This document shows, in pieces, positions 7,715 to 15,194 of a DNA stretch of 20,679 nucleotides. The position numbers and the translations under genes were made by a program. Source of the DNA: Candidatus Rokuibacteriota bacterium (GTDB lineage Bacteria; Methylomirabilota; Methylomirabilia; Rokubacteriales; CSP1-6); NCBI GenBank assembly GCA_003220195.1, contig QHRT01000089.1:407-21085 (forward strand). The letters run 5' to 3'. How positions within the stretch are numbered: position 1 is the stretch's first letter; every line of letters begins with the position of its first letter. The notes below the pieces were generated by a model. It was given only the letters and a program-made list of their open reading frames with translations. It was not told where the DNA came from and did not search any database.

Positions 7715-8820
7715 AGCGTGGCGAGCTCGACGTGAGGGACGCGCGCGTCGAGCACCCGATAGGCGGCGTCACCGTCCTCGAAGTGCACGGCGAAGAGCCG
7801 CCCGCGAAACGCCGAGCAGCGGTAGTCGGCGAGCGCGGCGCACAGCGGATCGCGCGCGTGAAGGCCGATCAGCAGATACGCGTCGCCGGCCGCGCGCGCG
7901 TCCTGGTAGATCCGGCGGAGCAGCGACCGAAAGACGTCGACGTCGTCGTCCGCGATCGCCAGGAACCCGGCGTAGCAGGCGTCGAGGTGCGCGCCTGGCG
8001 CGGGGAAGCGCGGCAACCCGAACGCCGGCGCGCCGAGATTGAAGAGCGGCCGGAGCGTCGCGAGCGCGCGCCCGTAGCCGACGACGCGCGTCTGCTTGAA
8101 CCGTCGCTGATCCCAGCGTGCGAGCGTCCCGACGACGCGCCCGCCGCGGAGCGCAACGGCGAAGTCTTCCACGCGAAAATCGCGGAGCCGACTGTCGGCC
8201 GCACAGAAGTCCTCGATCGCGTAGACCGGCGCGAACTGCTTCGCCCGGCCGTGCTCGTTGAGGCACCCGACGATTGCGGGAACGAGCTCGGTGCAACCGC
8301 GAACGATCTCGACGCCGGCCTCGATCGCCGGCTTGAAGCCCGCGACGTTCAGGGCCGGCGACTCGAACACGCCGAGGTCGCGGTACGACGGCAGACCGGC
8401 GCGTCCGGTGGTAATTGTTTCGAGCGCGCGGCAATTGTCCGCGGCGATCGCGGTGAAGTAGAGCGGCGTCCGGCCGTCGCGATGCAGCTCGCGCAAGAGG
8501 CGGTAGCCGCGCGCGACGAGCGTGCCGCCGCGGTGCGTGGGCCGGAGCCGGAGATCGCTGAGATATCCAACGTCGCACGGCTCACCGTTGACGAACACCT
8601 TCTTGATCGTGCGGGTGCCGACGCCGATCACCTCTCCCGTCGTCGCGTCGCGCCCGAGCATGACCTGCGCGTCGCGCCCCTGCACGGTGACGGCGTGGAA
8701 GTACGAGGGCTCGCGCTCGAACGCGACGCGGATCGGGCCGTCCATCGGATTCGCGGCGAAGAGTCGCCGGAGCGGCGCGTCGTCGGCCGGCGTCGCGGGC
8801 TCGAACACGACGCGCGGCAT
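7711..8820 (-). CDS. Double GNAT-fold acyl/acetyltransferase-like protein
   Basis: A 369-residue protein that looks like two tandem GNAT folds. The first has a recognisable acyl-CoA-binding motif A, LSDLRLRPTHRGGTLVARG (residues 88-105), preceded by GEVIGVGTRTIKKVFVNG. The second half (about 195-350) has the fold pattern FAVALRGGRVVGTLARWD and YLLIGLHARDPLCAAL but a degraded CoA loop. GNAT proteins transfer acyl groups from CoA or ACP to amines; relatives include N-acyl amino-acid synthases. The ATG at 8820 shares one base with the TGA of the GH3 gene (TGATG), and its end overlaps the next gene by 4 bases. The frame is open to 8916 but that part is a shadow of the GH3 gene. Pairing with an acyl-adenylating GH3 enzyme favours amide formation on an acyl chain; this is inference. 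Confidence 0.85.
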   Translation of the reverse strand: MPRVVFEPATPADDAPLRRLFAANPMDGPIRVAFEREPSYFHAVTVQGRDAQVMLGRDATTGEVIGVGTRTIKKVFVNGEPCDVGYLSDLRLRPTHRGGTLVARGYRLLRELHRDGRTPLYFTAIAADNCRALETITTGRAGLPSYRDLGVFESPALNVAGFKPAIEAGVEIVRGCTELVPAIVGCLNEHGRAKQFAPVYAIEDFCAADSRLRDFRVEDFAVALRGGRVVGTLARWDQRRFKQTRVVGYGRALATLRPLFNLGAPAFGLPRFPAPGAHLDACYAGFLAIADDDVDVFRSLLRRIYQDARAAGDAYLLIGLHARDPLCAALADYRCSAFRGRLFAVHFEDGDAAYRVLDARVPHVELATL

Positions 8821-10265
8821 CAGACGAGCTCGCCTCCCATCACGTCGGTCCAGCCGGGCACGGTGTGGAGATACGTCGGCTTCACGACGCCGGTGCGCTG
8901 GCCGAGCTCGGCGCACCGCGCGACGTACGTCTCGGCCGCGTTACGGCCGACACGGCATCCGCGGACGGGACCGAGCTGCCCGAGCGTGCGGCACCACGCA
9001 TAGCTCGGATTCCGCGAGAGCTCTCCGTCGACCATCACGGTGAGCCGGCGCAGACGCGCCGGATCGAGGTCCGCCGCCCCGGCGAAGACCGTGTAGTGCG
9101 GCGGCGGTCCCCACTCGGGCGCCAGCATGAGGAACGGCGCGCCGAGGCCGAGCATGGACGCGGCGGTCTCGAGCGCGGTCCTGACGTGAGGCTCGGCGAG
9201 CTTTTCCCCGCAGAGATCGCTCACGTTTCCCGTTCGGCCGACGAACTCCACGAGCGGAGTGCGGCCGACGTGGCCGACGACACGGACCAGATCGCCGAGC
9301 GCGTAGCGATAGAGTCCGCCGCCCGTCGTCACGATCACCGTGTACGTCCGGCCTGGTTCGAGCTCGTGCACGAGCCGCGGCCGCGACGACGGCGCGTCGG
9401 GATCGCCGAACTCGTACACGTGCGACGTCACCGCGAGGGCGGCGCCCGGGTGGCCGACCAGCGGAATCGACACGACGCCTTCGGTCGCGAGCAGCCCCTT
9501 GCCCTGGATTTCGACGCCCGGAAATCGCGCGACCACTTCCGGAACGAAGCGCGCCGCCGCCGCGCTCGTCCAGCAGCTGATCAGGCGCAACCGCGGCCAG
9601 ACATCCGATGGACGCAAGCTTCCGGTCTCGCGAAGCCGCGCGCGCAGCGCACCCGCACGGCGAGGATCCCGGCGAAGCCGGCTCTCGAGGCGCCGCGCGA
9701 GGATCGGATCGAGCGCCGCCGGAGCCGAGAGTCGTCCGCGCTCGATGTCGTCCACGATCGTCGGCGCCCACTCGTCGAGCGCGTCGATCAGCAGCGTGAG
9801 GAACGTCGGGTTCCACACGGACACGAACGTGAGATGCGGAGTGGCGGCCAGGAATCTGAGCGTGACGTAGCGGCTCGTCGCGACGTCGCCGATCTCGGCC
9901 AGCTCCGCCGGCGCCAGCATCAGGCGCGCGAGCGCCCACCGCGCGGCGCGGGGAAAGTACTCGATGTCGTGCTCGAGGCCGACACGGATTCCGCCGGCCG
10001 TGATCTCGCGGGCCGCCGCGGGCGGGCTCACCGACCAGTACGCGCCACCCGACGAGAGCCCAGGTCGATGAAGATGAAGGTCGATCATCCACGCGCCGAG
10101 CGCCTGCTGGAATTCGCGAAGCAGGCTCCGGGTGTACGGGATCAGCCTGGCTCCGCCGCTCGAGCCGCCCGTGGTCTCGAACGCCAGGACCGGCTCGGTC
10201 GTCAGCACGCGCGGGAGACCGGCGGCAATCGCCTCCGTCCATGGCGCGAGATCCGGCGGCGCCAT
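8820..10265 (-). CDS. GH3-family acyl-adenylating enzyme, main body (N-terminus frameshifted)
   Basis: An intact 481-residue frame covering nearly all of a GH3 auxin-responsive-promoter-family enzyme. Bacterial GH3 proteins adenylate a carboxylic acid with ATP and pass it to an amine. Visible: the phosphate-binding loop FETTGGSSGGARLIPYT (residues 29-45), GAYWSVSPPAA (about 74-84), LISCWTSAAAARF in the middle, and YRYALGDLVRV with FVGRTGNVSDLCGEKL in the C-terminal half, all typical of the fold. Homology to the family N-terminus continues upstream in this frame (GFDRIGTIREYQDALPI) to about 10316, but there is no start there. The remaining N-terminus lies in another frame at 10318-10443. Either translation starts at internal ATG 10265 or the gene is inactive or misassembled. 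Its stop TGA overlaps the double-GNAT start by one base. Confidence 0.85.
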   Translation of the reverse strand: MAPPDLAPWTEAIAAGLPRVLTTEPVLAFETTGGSSGGARLIPYTRSLLREFQQALGAWMIDLHLHRPGLSSGGAYWSVSPPAAAREITAGGIRVGLEHDIEYFPRAARWALARLMLAPAELAEIGDVATSRYVTLRFLAATPHLTFVSVWNPTFLTLLIDALDEWAPTIVDDIERGRLSAPAALDPILARRLESRLRRDPRRAGALRARLRETGSLRPSDVWPRLRLISCWTSAAAARFVPEVVARFPGVEIQGKGLLATEGVVSIPLVGHPGAALAVTSHVYEFGDPDAPSSRPRLVHELEPGRTYTVIVTTGGGLYRYALGDLVRVVGHVGRTPLVEFVGRTGNVSDLCGEKLAEPHVRTALETAASMLGLGAPFLMLAPEWGPPPHYTVFAGAADLDPARLRRLTVMVDGELSRNPSYAWCRTLGQLGPVRGCRVGRNAAETYVARCAELGQRTGVVKPTYLHTVPGWTDVMGGELV

Positions 10266-10317
10266 GATCGGAAGCGCGTCCTGGTACTCCCGGATCGTTC
10301 CGATGCGGTCGAAGCCG

Positions 10318-10443
10318 GCGCAGGCGCTTCTCTTGCGCGGCGTCCGGCCGCTCGAGCGCCCGGCGAAACGCGAGATACGCGGGCGCCTGTGCGGCGAGCC
10401 ACGCGGTGCCGAGCGCGGTGAAGCGGAGAAGATCCAGCATCAC
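10318..10443 (-). pseudogene. Out-of-frame N-terminal fragment of the GH3 gene
   Basis: This piece reads MMLDLLRFTALG, then AYLAFRRALERPDAAQEKRLR, which matches the usual bacterial GH3 N-terminus ('...FRRAL...AQE..L..'). In relatives, as I recall them, the chain then runs about 15-20 residues (an 'NAATxFGRxHGF' type segment) before 'GFDRI'. Here GFDRI follows at once in a different frame, so roughly 40-45 bases seem to be missing and the frame is broken between about 10317 and 10325. The fragment begins with GTG 10443 or ATG 10440, touching the TAG stop of the upstream GNAT-like gene, which is the coupling expected of the original start. A deletion in the genome or an assembly collapse would both explain it. 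Confidence 0.7.
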
Positions 10444-11189
10444 TACGATGCGGCGAGCAGCGCGCCCGACCCCTCGAGCAGCAGGCGCTGCGCCAGCCCT
10501 TTCATGTTCTCCGGCGCCAGCTCGGCGACGCAGACCAGCTCGTTGCCGCGCGCGTATCCGGGATTCTTCTCGAGAAAGAACCGCACGTGCGGGTGCTCGC
10601 GCCGATGGCGCGGCGTCTCGGCGATCGTCCGACGGAGATGTCCGTGAGAGTGCGCGAACCGGACGACGCCGGTCGCCGGATCGAAATGATCGGGATACTT
10701 CGCGCGCCCGAGCTCATCGATCAGCGCCGTCTCGAACGCCGGAGTCTCCACGCCGACGCACGGCCAGAAGCGGTGGAAGAAGAAGGGCAGGTAGAGATAG
10801 GTGCGATACCCCTTCGAGATCAGGAACCAGTAGAGACGGCGGGACGGATCGAGCGCGCGGAGCCGCCCCATGAAGTGCGCCCACGCGCGCACGAGCGCCT
10901 GTCCGCCCCAGCACTCGGGCGCAATGCCGGTGTCGCCGGAGAAGACGACGTTGAGCGGCTCGCCGTGGACGGACATCTGAAGTCGAAGGATCGTCGTGAA
11001 TCCGCGGATCGCGCCGGAATCGACGTCCCGCAGTAGCAGCACCCAGTCCTTCTCCTCGAGGTCGTCGTGGAACGTCTTCTCGTCCACCCCCTCGTAGAGC
11101 TGGCGGAACACCCGGTACATCCCGGCGACGTCCTGCGCGGACAGGTCTTCGCGCGGCACGACGTTGCCGATCAACCGTCCACGATCCAT
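10443..11189 (-). CDS. GNAT-like protein, unknown substrate
   Basis: A 248-residue cytoplasmic protein. The segment FSGDTGIAPECWGGQALVR (83-101) is laid out like a GNAT strand 4-motif A (strand, then a W/G-rich CoA loop and helix), and RGFTTILRLQMSVHGEP (62-78) resembles the preceding strand pair. It lacks the canonical Q/RxxGxG/A pattern, so assignment to the superfamily is tentative. The C-terminal half (WFLISKGYRTYLYLPFFF at 121-138) is conserved-looking but unfamiliar. The ATG at 11189 has AGGAG seven bases upstream, the best ribosome-binding site in the operon. It is 52 bases from the Rieske gene, a gap containing a hairpin, and touches the GH3 start. The neighbourhood suggests it handles an acyl or aminoacyl group. 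Confidence 0.75.
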   Translation of the reverse strand: MDRGRLIGNVVPREDLSAQDVAGMYRVFRQLYEGVDEKTFHDDLEEKDWVLLLRDVDSGAIRGFTTILRLQMSVHGEPLNVVFSGDTGIAPECWGGQALVRAWAHFMGRLRALDPSRRLYWFLISKGYRTYLYLPFFFHRFWPCVGVETPAFETALIDELGRAKYPDHFDPATGVVRFAHSHGHLRRTIAETPRHRREHPHVRFFLEKNPGYARGNELVCVAELAPENMKGLAQRLLLEGSGALLAAS

Positions 11190-11201
11190 TCGCGTTCTCC
11201 T

Positions 11202-11230
11202 GGCTCGCGGTCGAGGGCGCCGCGCGAGCC
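11202..11230 (-). promoter_or_regulatory. Intercistronic hairpin just upstream of the Shine-Dalgarno site
   Basis: GGCTCGCG (11202-11209) and CGCGAGCC (11223-11230) are perfect 8-base inverted arms around a 13-base loop, in the only sizeable gap of the long operon. On the transcript the stem ends directly against the AGGAG (11197-11201) of the GNAT-like gene. No T-run follows, so it is more likely an RNA-processing, stability or translation-control element than a terminator. Confidence 0.4.
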
Positions 11231-11241
11231 TTCGTGCGTGG

Positions 11242-12261
11242 TCAGAAGCGGATCGTCACGTCGTCGCTGACCGGAGATGCGCTGCGGCCGTCCGCGGCGG
11301 CCGTCCACAAGGCGCGGATGCCGCGCGCGAACAGATCCGTCTCGACCGTCGTGAAGCGGGCGCCGCCGAAGCGACGCAGCTGCGACGTCTGAAGCCCCAG
11401 GATCGCGACGTCCTGACGGATGATGAAGCGCGCCATCGGCTGGAACACGAGCCGCACCAGCGCGCCGAGGCGGCGGTAGCGGAACGTGATCACCGTGTAG
11501 ACCAGCGTCTCGTGCTCGGAGACCGGCGTGCACTCGGAGGTGATGATGAAGTGACGGTTGGTCCGGAACGCGTAGTCGACGCGGCTCGTCGCCGGCAGCA
11601 CGAACTGATCCGTGTGGCAGAGCGGTGTGCCGGCGGGGAAGAAGAGCGTCCGCACGACGCTCCGCGCGGGGCGCTCGTCGACGAACTCGGCGACGACGCG
11701 ATCGTGGTGACGCTGCACGCGAGCGCGCACCTGGCGAGGATCGCGGGTGCGGAACCAGCCCCGGTGGACGAACACGGTGTGCGGGCAGTCGAGGAAGTTC
11801 TCGAGACACGCGAAGGCGCCGGCCGGAAACCGCGTCGTCATGCTGAACGTGGTCCATCCGCGCTCTCCCAGGTGGGGAAACCGCCGAAGTGGATCGCCGG
11901 GCTCGTCGCGCCCCATCCACACCCAGACGTAGCCGTCGCATTCGGCGGTCGGGTAGCGAGGGATCTCCGGCAACGCGACGCGCACGCCCGGATCGAGCGA
12001 CGGAATCGCGACGCAGCGTCCGGCACCGTCGTAGCGCCAGCCGTGGTAGGGGCACTCGAGGCAGCCGCCGACGACCCGGCCGGCCGAGAGCTGCATGTTG
12101 CGGTGGAGGCAGCGATCCACGAGCGCGACCGCGCGATCGTCCTCGTCGCGGAACAGCACGATCGGCTCGTCGAAGATGGTGCGCGACACCGGACGCCGGG
12201 CGACCTCGCTCGAGGCGGCCGCGATGTACCAGGCGTCGCGCGGCGGCGCGAGCAGCGTCAC
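11242..12261 (-). CDS. Rieske [2Fe-2S] non-heme iron oxygenase
   Basis: A 339-residue Rieske-type oxygenase. The Rieske cluster ligands are clear: Cys51-x-His53 (CLHRN) and Cys70-x2-His73 (CPYHGW). The mononuclear iron site is N155-x2-D158-x2-H161-x4-H166 (NFLDCPHTVFVH), with Asp284 (RQDVAILGLQ) as the likely carboxylate ligand. It resembles the single-component PaO/Tic55/PrnD-like group. Such enzymes hydroxylate, demethylate or oxidise amines using electrons from a reductase; no reductase or ferredoxin gene is seen here. GTG 12261 is chosen because it overlaps the stop of the SnoaL-like gene by 4 bases (GTGA) and begins the conserved domain; the upstream in-frame extension is an Arg-rich shadow. 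Substrate unknown. Confidence 0.92.
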   Translation of the reverse strand: MTLLAPPRDAWYIAAASSEVARRPVSRTIFDEPIVLFRDEDDRAVALVDRCLHRNMQLSAGRVVGGCLECPYHGWRYDGAGRCVAIPSLDPGVRVALPEIPRYPTAECDGYVWVWMGRDEPGDPLRRFPHLGERGWTTFSMTTRFPAGAFACLENFLDCPHTVFVHRGWFRTRDPRQVRARVQRHHDRVVAEFVDERPARSVVRTLFFPAGTPLCHTDQFVLPATSRVDYAFRTNRHFIITSECTPVSEHETLVYTVITFRYRRLGALVRLVFQPMARFIIRQDVAILGLQTSQLRRFGGARFTTVETDLFARGIRALWTAAADGRSASPVSDDVTIRF

Positions 12262-12887
12262 GCGCGAGTGGTCCCGCGGCGCCGGCGCATCACGAGTCCG
12301 GTCACGGCCGCGCCGACGACGAGGCCCGCGAGGGCCCCGCCGCCTCCGAACAAAATTTCGAGCCAGCTTTTCTCGGCCGCCACGAACGGGTTGCCGAGCG
12401 GATCGAGCGAGCCGTGGCCGGCGACCGGTGTCCAGCGGCCGTCGCGCTTCTGGAGCACGAGCGTCCAGTTCCACGAGTAGCGATACTCGCGGCCCTTGTC
12501 GGTGGTGATCTGGTCGCTCGTCACGCCGCGCGCCACCGCGATGTCCCCGAAGAACCGCGTCGCCTCGGGATCGACCTTTGTCTCCCAGCGCCCGTTCCGG
12601 CCGATCAGGCCCCAGACCCAGTCCCAGAACTTCGCCATCGATTCCCGATTCGCGTTCTCGTTCGTGACGAGCGTCGCGACGAAGTCGGGCGCGAGCGCGT
12701 TCTGGAATTTCTTGAGGTCGCGCTGCCGCACGGCGTCTTCGAAGAGGCGCGCGAGCGCGCGCAGCTCGGCGTTGTCGGCGTCGGTGCCGGAGGTGAAGGT
12801 CTGCGCGGCGGCCGGCGGCGCCCAGAGCTGGAGCGCCAGGATGACGGGCACGAGCGTCCGGACGACGGCGACGGTGGCGATCGTCAT
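12258..12887 (-). CDS. Exported SnoaL/NTF2-like protein with C-terminal membrane anchor
   Basis: A 209-residue protein in three parts. A signal peptide (VRTLVPVILALQLWAPPAAAQ) has likely cleavage after AAA-AQ near residue 29. An NTF2/SnoaL/DUF4440-like cone domain spans about residues 38-165, with the typical LARLFEDAVRQRDLKKFQNA first helix and WRWxLVLQKRDGRW-like strands (WNWTLVLQKRDGRWTPV). A Gly-rich hydrophobic helix (about 182-201) ends in RRRRG, a stop-transfer pattern. The domain therefore sits outside the cytoplasm, anchored by its tail. NTF2-like domains act as enzymes, binding proteins or scaffolds; no catalytic residue can be assigned. AGGAG lies eight bases before ATG 12887, and the start overlaps the previous stop by 3 bases within ATGA. 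Confidence 0.85.
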   Translation of the reverse strand: MTIATVAVVRTLVPVILALQLWAPPAAAQTFTSGTDADNAELRALARLFEDAVRQRDLKKFQNALAPDFVATLVTNENANRESMAKFWDWVWGLIGRNGRWETKVDPEATRFFGDIAVARGVTSDQITTDKGREYRYSWNWTLVLQKRDGRWTPVAGHGSLDPLGNPFVAAEKSWLEILFGGGGALAGLVVGAAVTGLVMRRRRGTTRA

Positions 12888-14296
12888 GGAGTCACTCCTT
12901 TTTCGGACGCCGGCGTCCCGGCGAAGTTGTCGGTTCGGGTCGGAGCCGTCGACGCGGCGGCGTGACCGACGCGACCGGCGTGGTAGGCAATCACATAGGT
13001 GACGAGGCCGAGCGTCACCCCGGCCGCCATGTCGATCAGCGAATGCTGCTTCAGGAGCAGGATCGACGCGAGCAGCGTCGCCGCCCACACGGTGATGACG
13101 AGCGCGAGGCGCCGCCGCGCGATGCGCCCGGGCACCTGCGGCAGCACGTGCGCCCACGCGAGCAGCGAGTAGATCGTGTACGCCGCGTGCAGCGACGGCA
13201 GGTTGTTCAGGCGCGTATCCGACAGCACGAGCCCGAAGAGCCACGTGCTCGGCGTCGTGACCGGCGCGGGCATCTGGACGGGATAGAGGACGAAGCACGC
13301 GAACGCGACGGTCGTCAGCCCGAAGAAGCCCCAGACGTGGCGGGTGAGCTCCGCGCGGGACACGGCCAGCAACGGCGCCAGCGGCATGTAGAACGCGATC
13401 GAGAGATAGACGTAGATGGCGCTCTCCACGAACGGGATCCGCTGCTCGACCGCGGTGAGCGGCAGCGCATGCGCGGCGCCGGCGAGGTACCGCGGAATCA
13501 CGACCCACCACGCGCACCAGAAGAGGGTGAGCGCCGATGTCACGGCGATCTTCTCTCTCGCGAGCACGCGGAGTCGGCTCGCGATCCACGTCAGGAGCCC
13601 GGTGCGTCGAGCCGGCGCGGCCGCTGGCGTCGTCGCTCGCGCCCGACGGCGACCGCCGCTCCATTCCTGGAACGGATGCAGCGCCAGCGTGGCGGGCGCG
13701 ATCTCGCGGTCCGCGATCCGTGATCCCGGCGCGAGCGTCGACAGGCCGCCGACGTGCGCTTCCCGGCCGACGACGATCGGCGCGAGCACCAGCGTGAGCC
13801 GGTCCTGCTCGTCGCGCCTCATGGTGTGAGACGAAAGGCGAGCGCCGAGACCGATCACGGCGCGGTCGCCGATCTGGACGAGCGGACGGTCGACGACCGA
13901 CACGCCCGGCGACCAGAACACCATGGCGCCGACCTGCGCGCCCCACAGTCGCAGCCACGCGGAATAGAGACCGGGGACGAGCCGGAGGAGCTCCTCGAGC
14001 CAGGGCAGTCGATTGAAGATCATCTGGAGCTGGCCGAGCGCCCACCAGCGGAGGAACGCCGGTGAGCCGAACGCGACCGTCGATTCCGTCAGAGCGCCGT
14101 CGCCCAGCATGCGCGCGAGCAGAGGTGGCACGAGGTAGAGCGCGGCGAGCGCGACGAGCGGAGTCCATCGGGACGCACCGAGAAGCCACGGCGCGACGAG
14201 CATCAGCGCGACGAACGCCGCGTGCAGCGGTGTGTAGAGGCCCATCGCGATCATCGCGACGACGGCCCGTCCTTCAGCGGACGACGACGCCGGCAT
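12884..14296 (-). CDS. Fusion of hexapeptide-repeat transferase domain and PAP2-family phosphatase
   Basis: A 470-residue membrane protein. After two hydrophobic helices (about 16-40 and 45-63), residues 118-205 read as left-handed beta-helix hexapeptide repeats typical of acyltransferases (VQIGDRAVIGLGARLSS, PIVVGREAHVGG). From about 250 onward there are five to six membrane helices with a PAP2/IPC-synthase-like active site: PSLHAAY (His370) and KQHSLIDMAAG (His418, Asp422). PAP2 enzymes remove or exchange lipid phosphate groups at the membrane. ATG 14296 has GGAG seven bases upstream and overlaps the desaturase gene by 23 bases; ATG 14254 is an alternative without overlap. The end overlaps the SnoaL-like start. 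Context favours processing of a lipid product made by the flanking desaturases. Confidence 0.88.
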   Translation of the reverse strand: MPASSSAEGRAVVAMIAMGLYTPLHAAFVALMLVAPWLLGASRWTPLVALAALYLVPPLLARMLGDGALTESTVAFGSPAFLRWWALGQLQMIFNRLPWLEELLRLVPGLYSAWLRLWGAQVGAMVFWSPGVSVVDRPLVQIGDRAVIGLGARLSSHTMRRDEQDRLTLVLAPIVVGREAHVGGLSTLAPGSRIADREIAPATLALHPFQEWSGGRRRARATTPAAAPARRTGLLTWIASRLRVLAREKIAVTSALTLFWCAWWVVIPRYLAGAAHALPLTAVEQRIPFVESAIYVYLSIAFYMPLAPLLAVSRAELTRHVWGFFGLTTVAFACFVLYPVQMPAPVTTPSTWLFGLVLSDTRLNNLPSLHAAYTIYSLLAWAHVLPQVPGRIARRRLALVITVWAATLLASILLLKQHSLIDMAAGVTLGLVTYVIAYHAGRVGHAAASTAPTRTDNFAGTPASEKGVTP

Positions 14297-15194
14297 ACCG
14301 GTTCTCCACCCGGATCGTCGTGAGCCGCGGCCCGCGCCACATGCGGAGGTACGCGCGAAGCAGACTTCCCCTTTCGTATTCGATGCCGCGGAAGAGCGAC
14401 GGCAGATATCGCCACGGGACGGTCGGATCGAGGTGGTGATTCAGGTGGTAGTTGTGGTGGAGCCAGATCCGGTCGAGCCAGCTCCACGTGCGGAGATTGC
14501 GCGCGCCCCAGCGCACGTCGCGCACGGTGTCGAAGTGATGCACGTACTGGAGCCCCGACCAGCTCAATCCGAACCCGCACAGGACGACCAGATACATCGT
14601 CGGCGCGACGCCGAAGAACCACGCGAGGGCCACGTGGAAGACGACCGCCGCGGCCGCCTCGATCCGGATCAGCCGCTCACTGCGCGGATCGAGCGAGTCG
14701 AGCAAGGCGGCGGTCGGACGATCGAAGCGGAGCCGATTGCGCCGCAGCAGCGATGGCCACAGGACGGCCACCACGTTGCTGAAGGCCACGACGGCCCAGT
14801 AGAAGCCCGCGAGAATCCCGTAGAACTGACTCCACTTCCAGACCGCGTGGTCCTCCACGAAATAGAGGTCGAACGCTTCGTCGTCGGATCGGTTCCGGAG
14901 GTGATGCCCGAGATGGCCCTGGCGCAGGAGATGGAACGGCGCCGGGAAGAACAGCGCCAGGAGGACGCCGGCCCCGTCGTTGACGCGACGATCCGCGTGG
15001 AAGAGGTTGTGCTCCGCTTCGTGGATCAGTGCGTACGCCGTGTTCATGAGCACGCCCCAGGCGGGCGCGAGCACGAGCGCACACCACCAGAATCCCAGCT
15101 GGCCGGCGGCGGCCAGGATCGACAACAGTGCCGCGGCGACGATGGACGCGAGCGCGAGATTGAGCCGGCCCGGGATCGGAAAGGCGGCGCTCAC
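14274..15194 (-). CDS. Membrane fatty-acid desaturase (three His boxes)
   Basis: A 306-residue integral-membrane diiron desaturase/hydroxylase. The three histidine boxes are present: HEAEH (58-62), HLGHH (94-98) and HHNYHLNHH (246-254). Hydrophobic segments lie near 14-30, 36-57, 126-147, 178-195 and 198-216. This family inserts double bonds, hydroxyls or, in some members, triple bonds into fatty acyl chains using O2 and reduced ferredoxin or cytochrome b5. GTG 15194 is chosen because it overlaps the stop of the diiron gene by 4 bases (GTGA); ATG 15233 in the same frame would add 13 residues and a 43-base overlap. Substrate and position of desaturation unknown. Confidence 0.92.
   Translation of the reverse strand: MSAAFPIPGRLNLALASIVAAALLSILAAAGQLGFWWCALVLAPAWGVLMNTAYALIHEAEHNLFHADRRVNDGAGVLLALFFPAPFHLLRQGHLGHHLRNRSDDEAFDLYFVEDHAVWKWSQFYGILAGFYWAVVAFSNVVAVLWPSLLRRNRLRFDRPTAALLDSLDPRSERLIRIEAAAAVVFHVALAWFFGVAPTMYLVVLCGFGLSWSGLQYVHHFDTVRDVRWGARNLRTWSWLDRIWLHHNYHLNHHLDPTVPWRYLPSLFRGIEYERGSLLRAYLRMWRGPRLTTIRVENRYAGVVVR

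Noticed and set aside
8865..10421. Long plus-strand frame opposite the GH3 gene
   Set aside because: Antisense shadow with no recognisable motif; the minus strand encodes clear GH3 motifs.
12258..14189. Long N-terminal extension of the SnoaL-like protein
   Set aside because: The extension is an Arg-rich shadow of the PAP2 fusion gene; ATG 12887 has a strong ribosome-binding site and signal peptide.
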